From Chrysomallon squamiferum (Eukaryota > Mollusca > Gastropoda > Neomphalida > Peltospiridae), in NCBI GenBank assembly GCA_012295275.1, contig CM022672.1:14012995-14062994 (forward strand): DNA of 50,000 nucleotides. The letters are read 5' to 3'. Shown piece after piece: positions 49,498 to 50,000 of this stretch; the stretch's first letter is position 1, and each line of letters opens with the position of its first letter. A model generated the notes under the pieces. That model was not told the DNA's origin. It did not search any database and saw only the letters and a list, made by a program, of their open reading frames with translations. Made by a program: the position numbers and the translations under genes.

Positions 49498-50000
49498 AAT
49501 GTATATATATATATATATATATGTTTGTAAAGATATCTCTCTTTATAAACATGTGTGTGTATGTGTATGTGTTATAAATATATATATATATGTATGTATG
49601 TATGTATTATGTATGTATGTATGTATGTATGCATGTGTATATTTATATATAAAAGAAAGAATGAATAAGAGAGGTAAGAGAAAGAGAGAGTCATTTGAAA
49701 ACCTGTAGGTATGGCATTAACATCTTGGATAGCTAATTGTAGTAGTAGTGGTCGTCGTAGTAGCAATAGTAGAAGTAGCAGCAGCAGGAGCAGTATTAAA
49801 ACCAAATGAAATGAGAAACCTGCTTTATTTTATTATAAATATATACACGTTAATATTTCTTACGAACTTTCCTTCTTATATTTGAATTACAACGTAATTA
49901 TTCGGCTCGATTCAAGAGAACATTTTTATTTTAAAAGTTTATTCGTAGCTTTGGGTTTCTCTCAAATAAGAATTTCTTTCGGCAGTACGTAGAAAAAATT
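49131..50000. other. Upstream flank of pseudogene 4 to the window edge
   Basis: CT tracts at 49227-49299, (CA)n at 49461-49492, (AT)n at 49502-49522 and (GTAT)n at 49590-49630 lie in sequence homologous to 26570-27070. No gene seen. Confidence 0.7.

Overview
The window looks like nuclear DNA of an invertebrate, most probably a mollusc. It is AT-rich and crowded with di-, tri- and tetranucleotide microsatellites. Its genes are spliced with GT-AG introns or stand alone as an intronless cytochrome P450 copy, and it carries old DNA-transposon debris. The main real gene family is dermatopontin, a secreted matrix protein known from molluscan shell and haemolymph as well as vertebrate skin. The species cannot be named from sequence alone.

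Layout. 1-4780 is transposon country: a truncated Tc1-like transposase (551-937, minus), then a ~2.5 kb element with ~100 bp inverted ends (about 970-3481) holding a decayed, unnamed cysteine-tailed gene, then small coding relics. From 4.78 kb to the right end, the window is an array of related segmental duplications, all transcribed on the minus strand. Array order on the + strand: P450 pseudogene (4781-5134) with the downstream flank of a lost dermatopontin gene (6.54-7.14 kb); intact P450 (7834-9315); dermatopontin 1 (12.80-16.32 kb); dermatopontin 2 (22.3-26.0 kb); dermatopontin 3 (32.5-36.0 kb); second intact P450 (39796-41277); dermatopontin pseudogene 4 (45.86-48.9 kb). The P450 cassette is present in some units and absent from the dermatopontin 2 and 3 units.

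The three intact dermatopontin genes share one structure. A 6-nt coding part of exon 1 (ATGAAG) is followed by a signal-peptide exon, two exons of 132 and 124-127 nt, a 40-nt coding end, and a separate 3' UTR exon with AATAAA. Introns hold unit-specific microsatellites at matching places: (AAT)n right at the last coding acceptor, (AC)n before the UTR exon, and degenerate TAG/ATG/CAA trinucleotides in intron 3. The fourth copy lost exon 2, the last coding exon and 16 nt of exon 3. The two P450s are full-length, intronless, CYP2-clan-like and about 96% identical.

The P450s (endoplasmic-reticulum monooxygenases) and dermatopontins (secreted matrix or defence proteins) need not cooperate biochemically. 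Their linkage is best explained by co-duplication. The most distinctive observations are repeat-driven remodelling of gene parts (exon loss, promoter exchange, a minisatellite of splice-donor-like units) and an unclassified inverted-repeat element. All exon models are by eye and not backed by transcripts.
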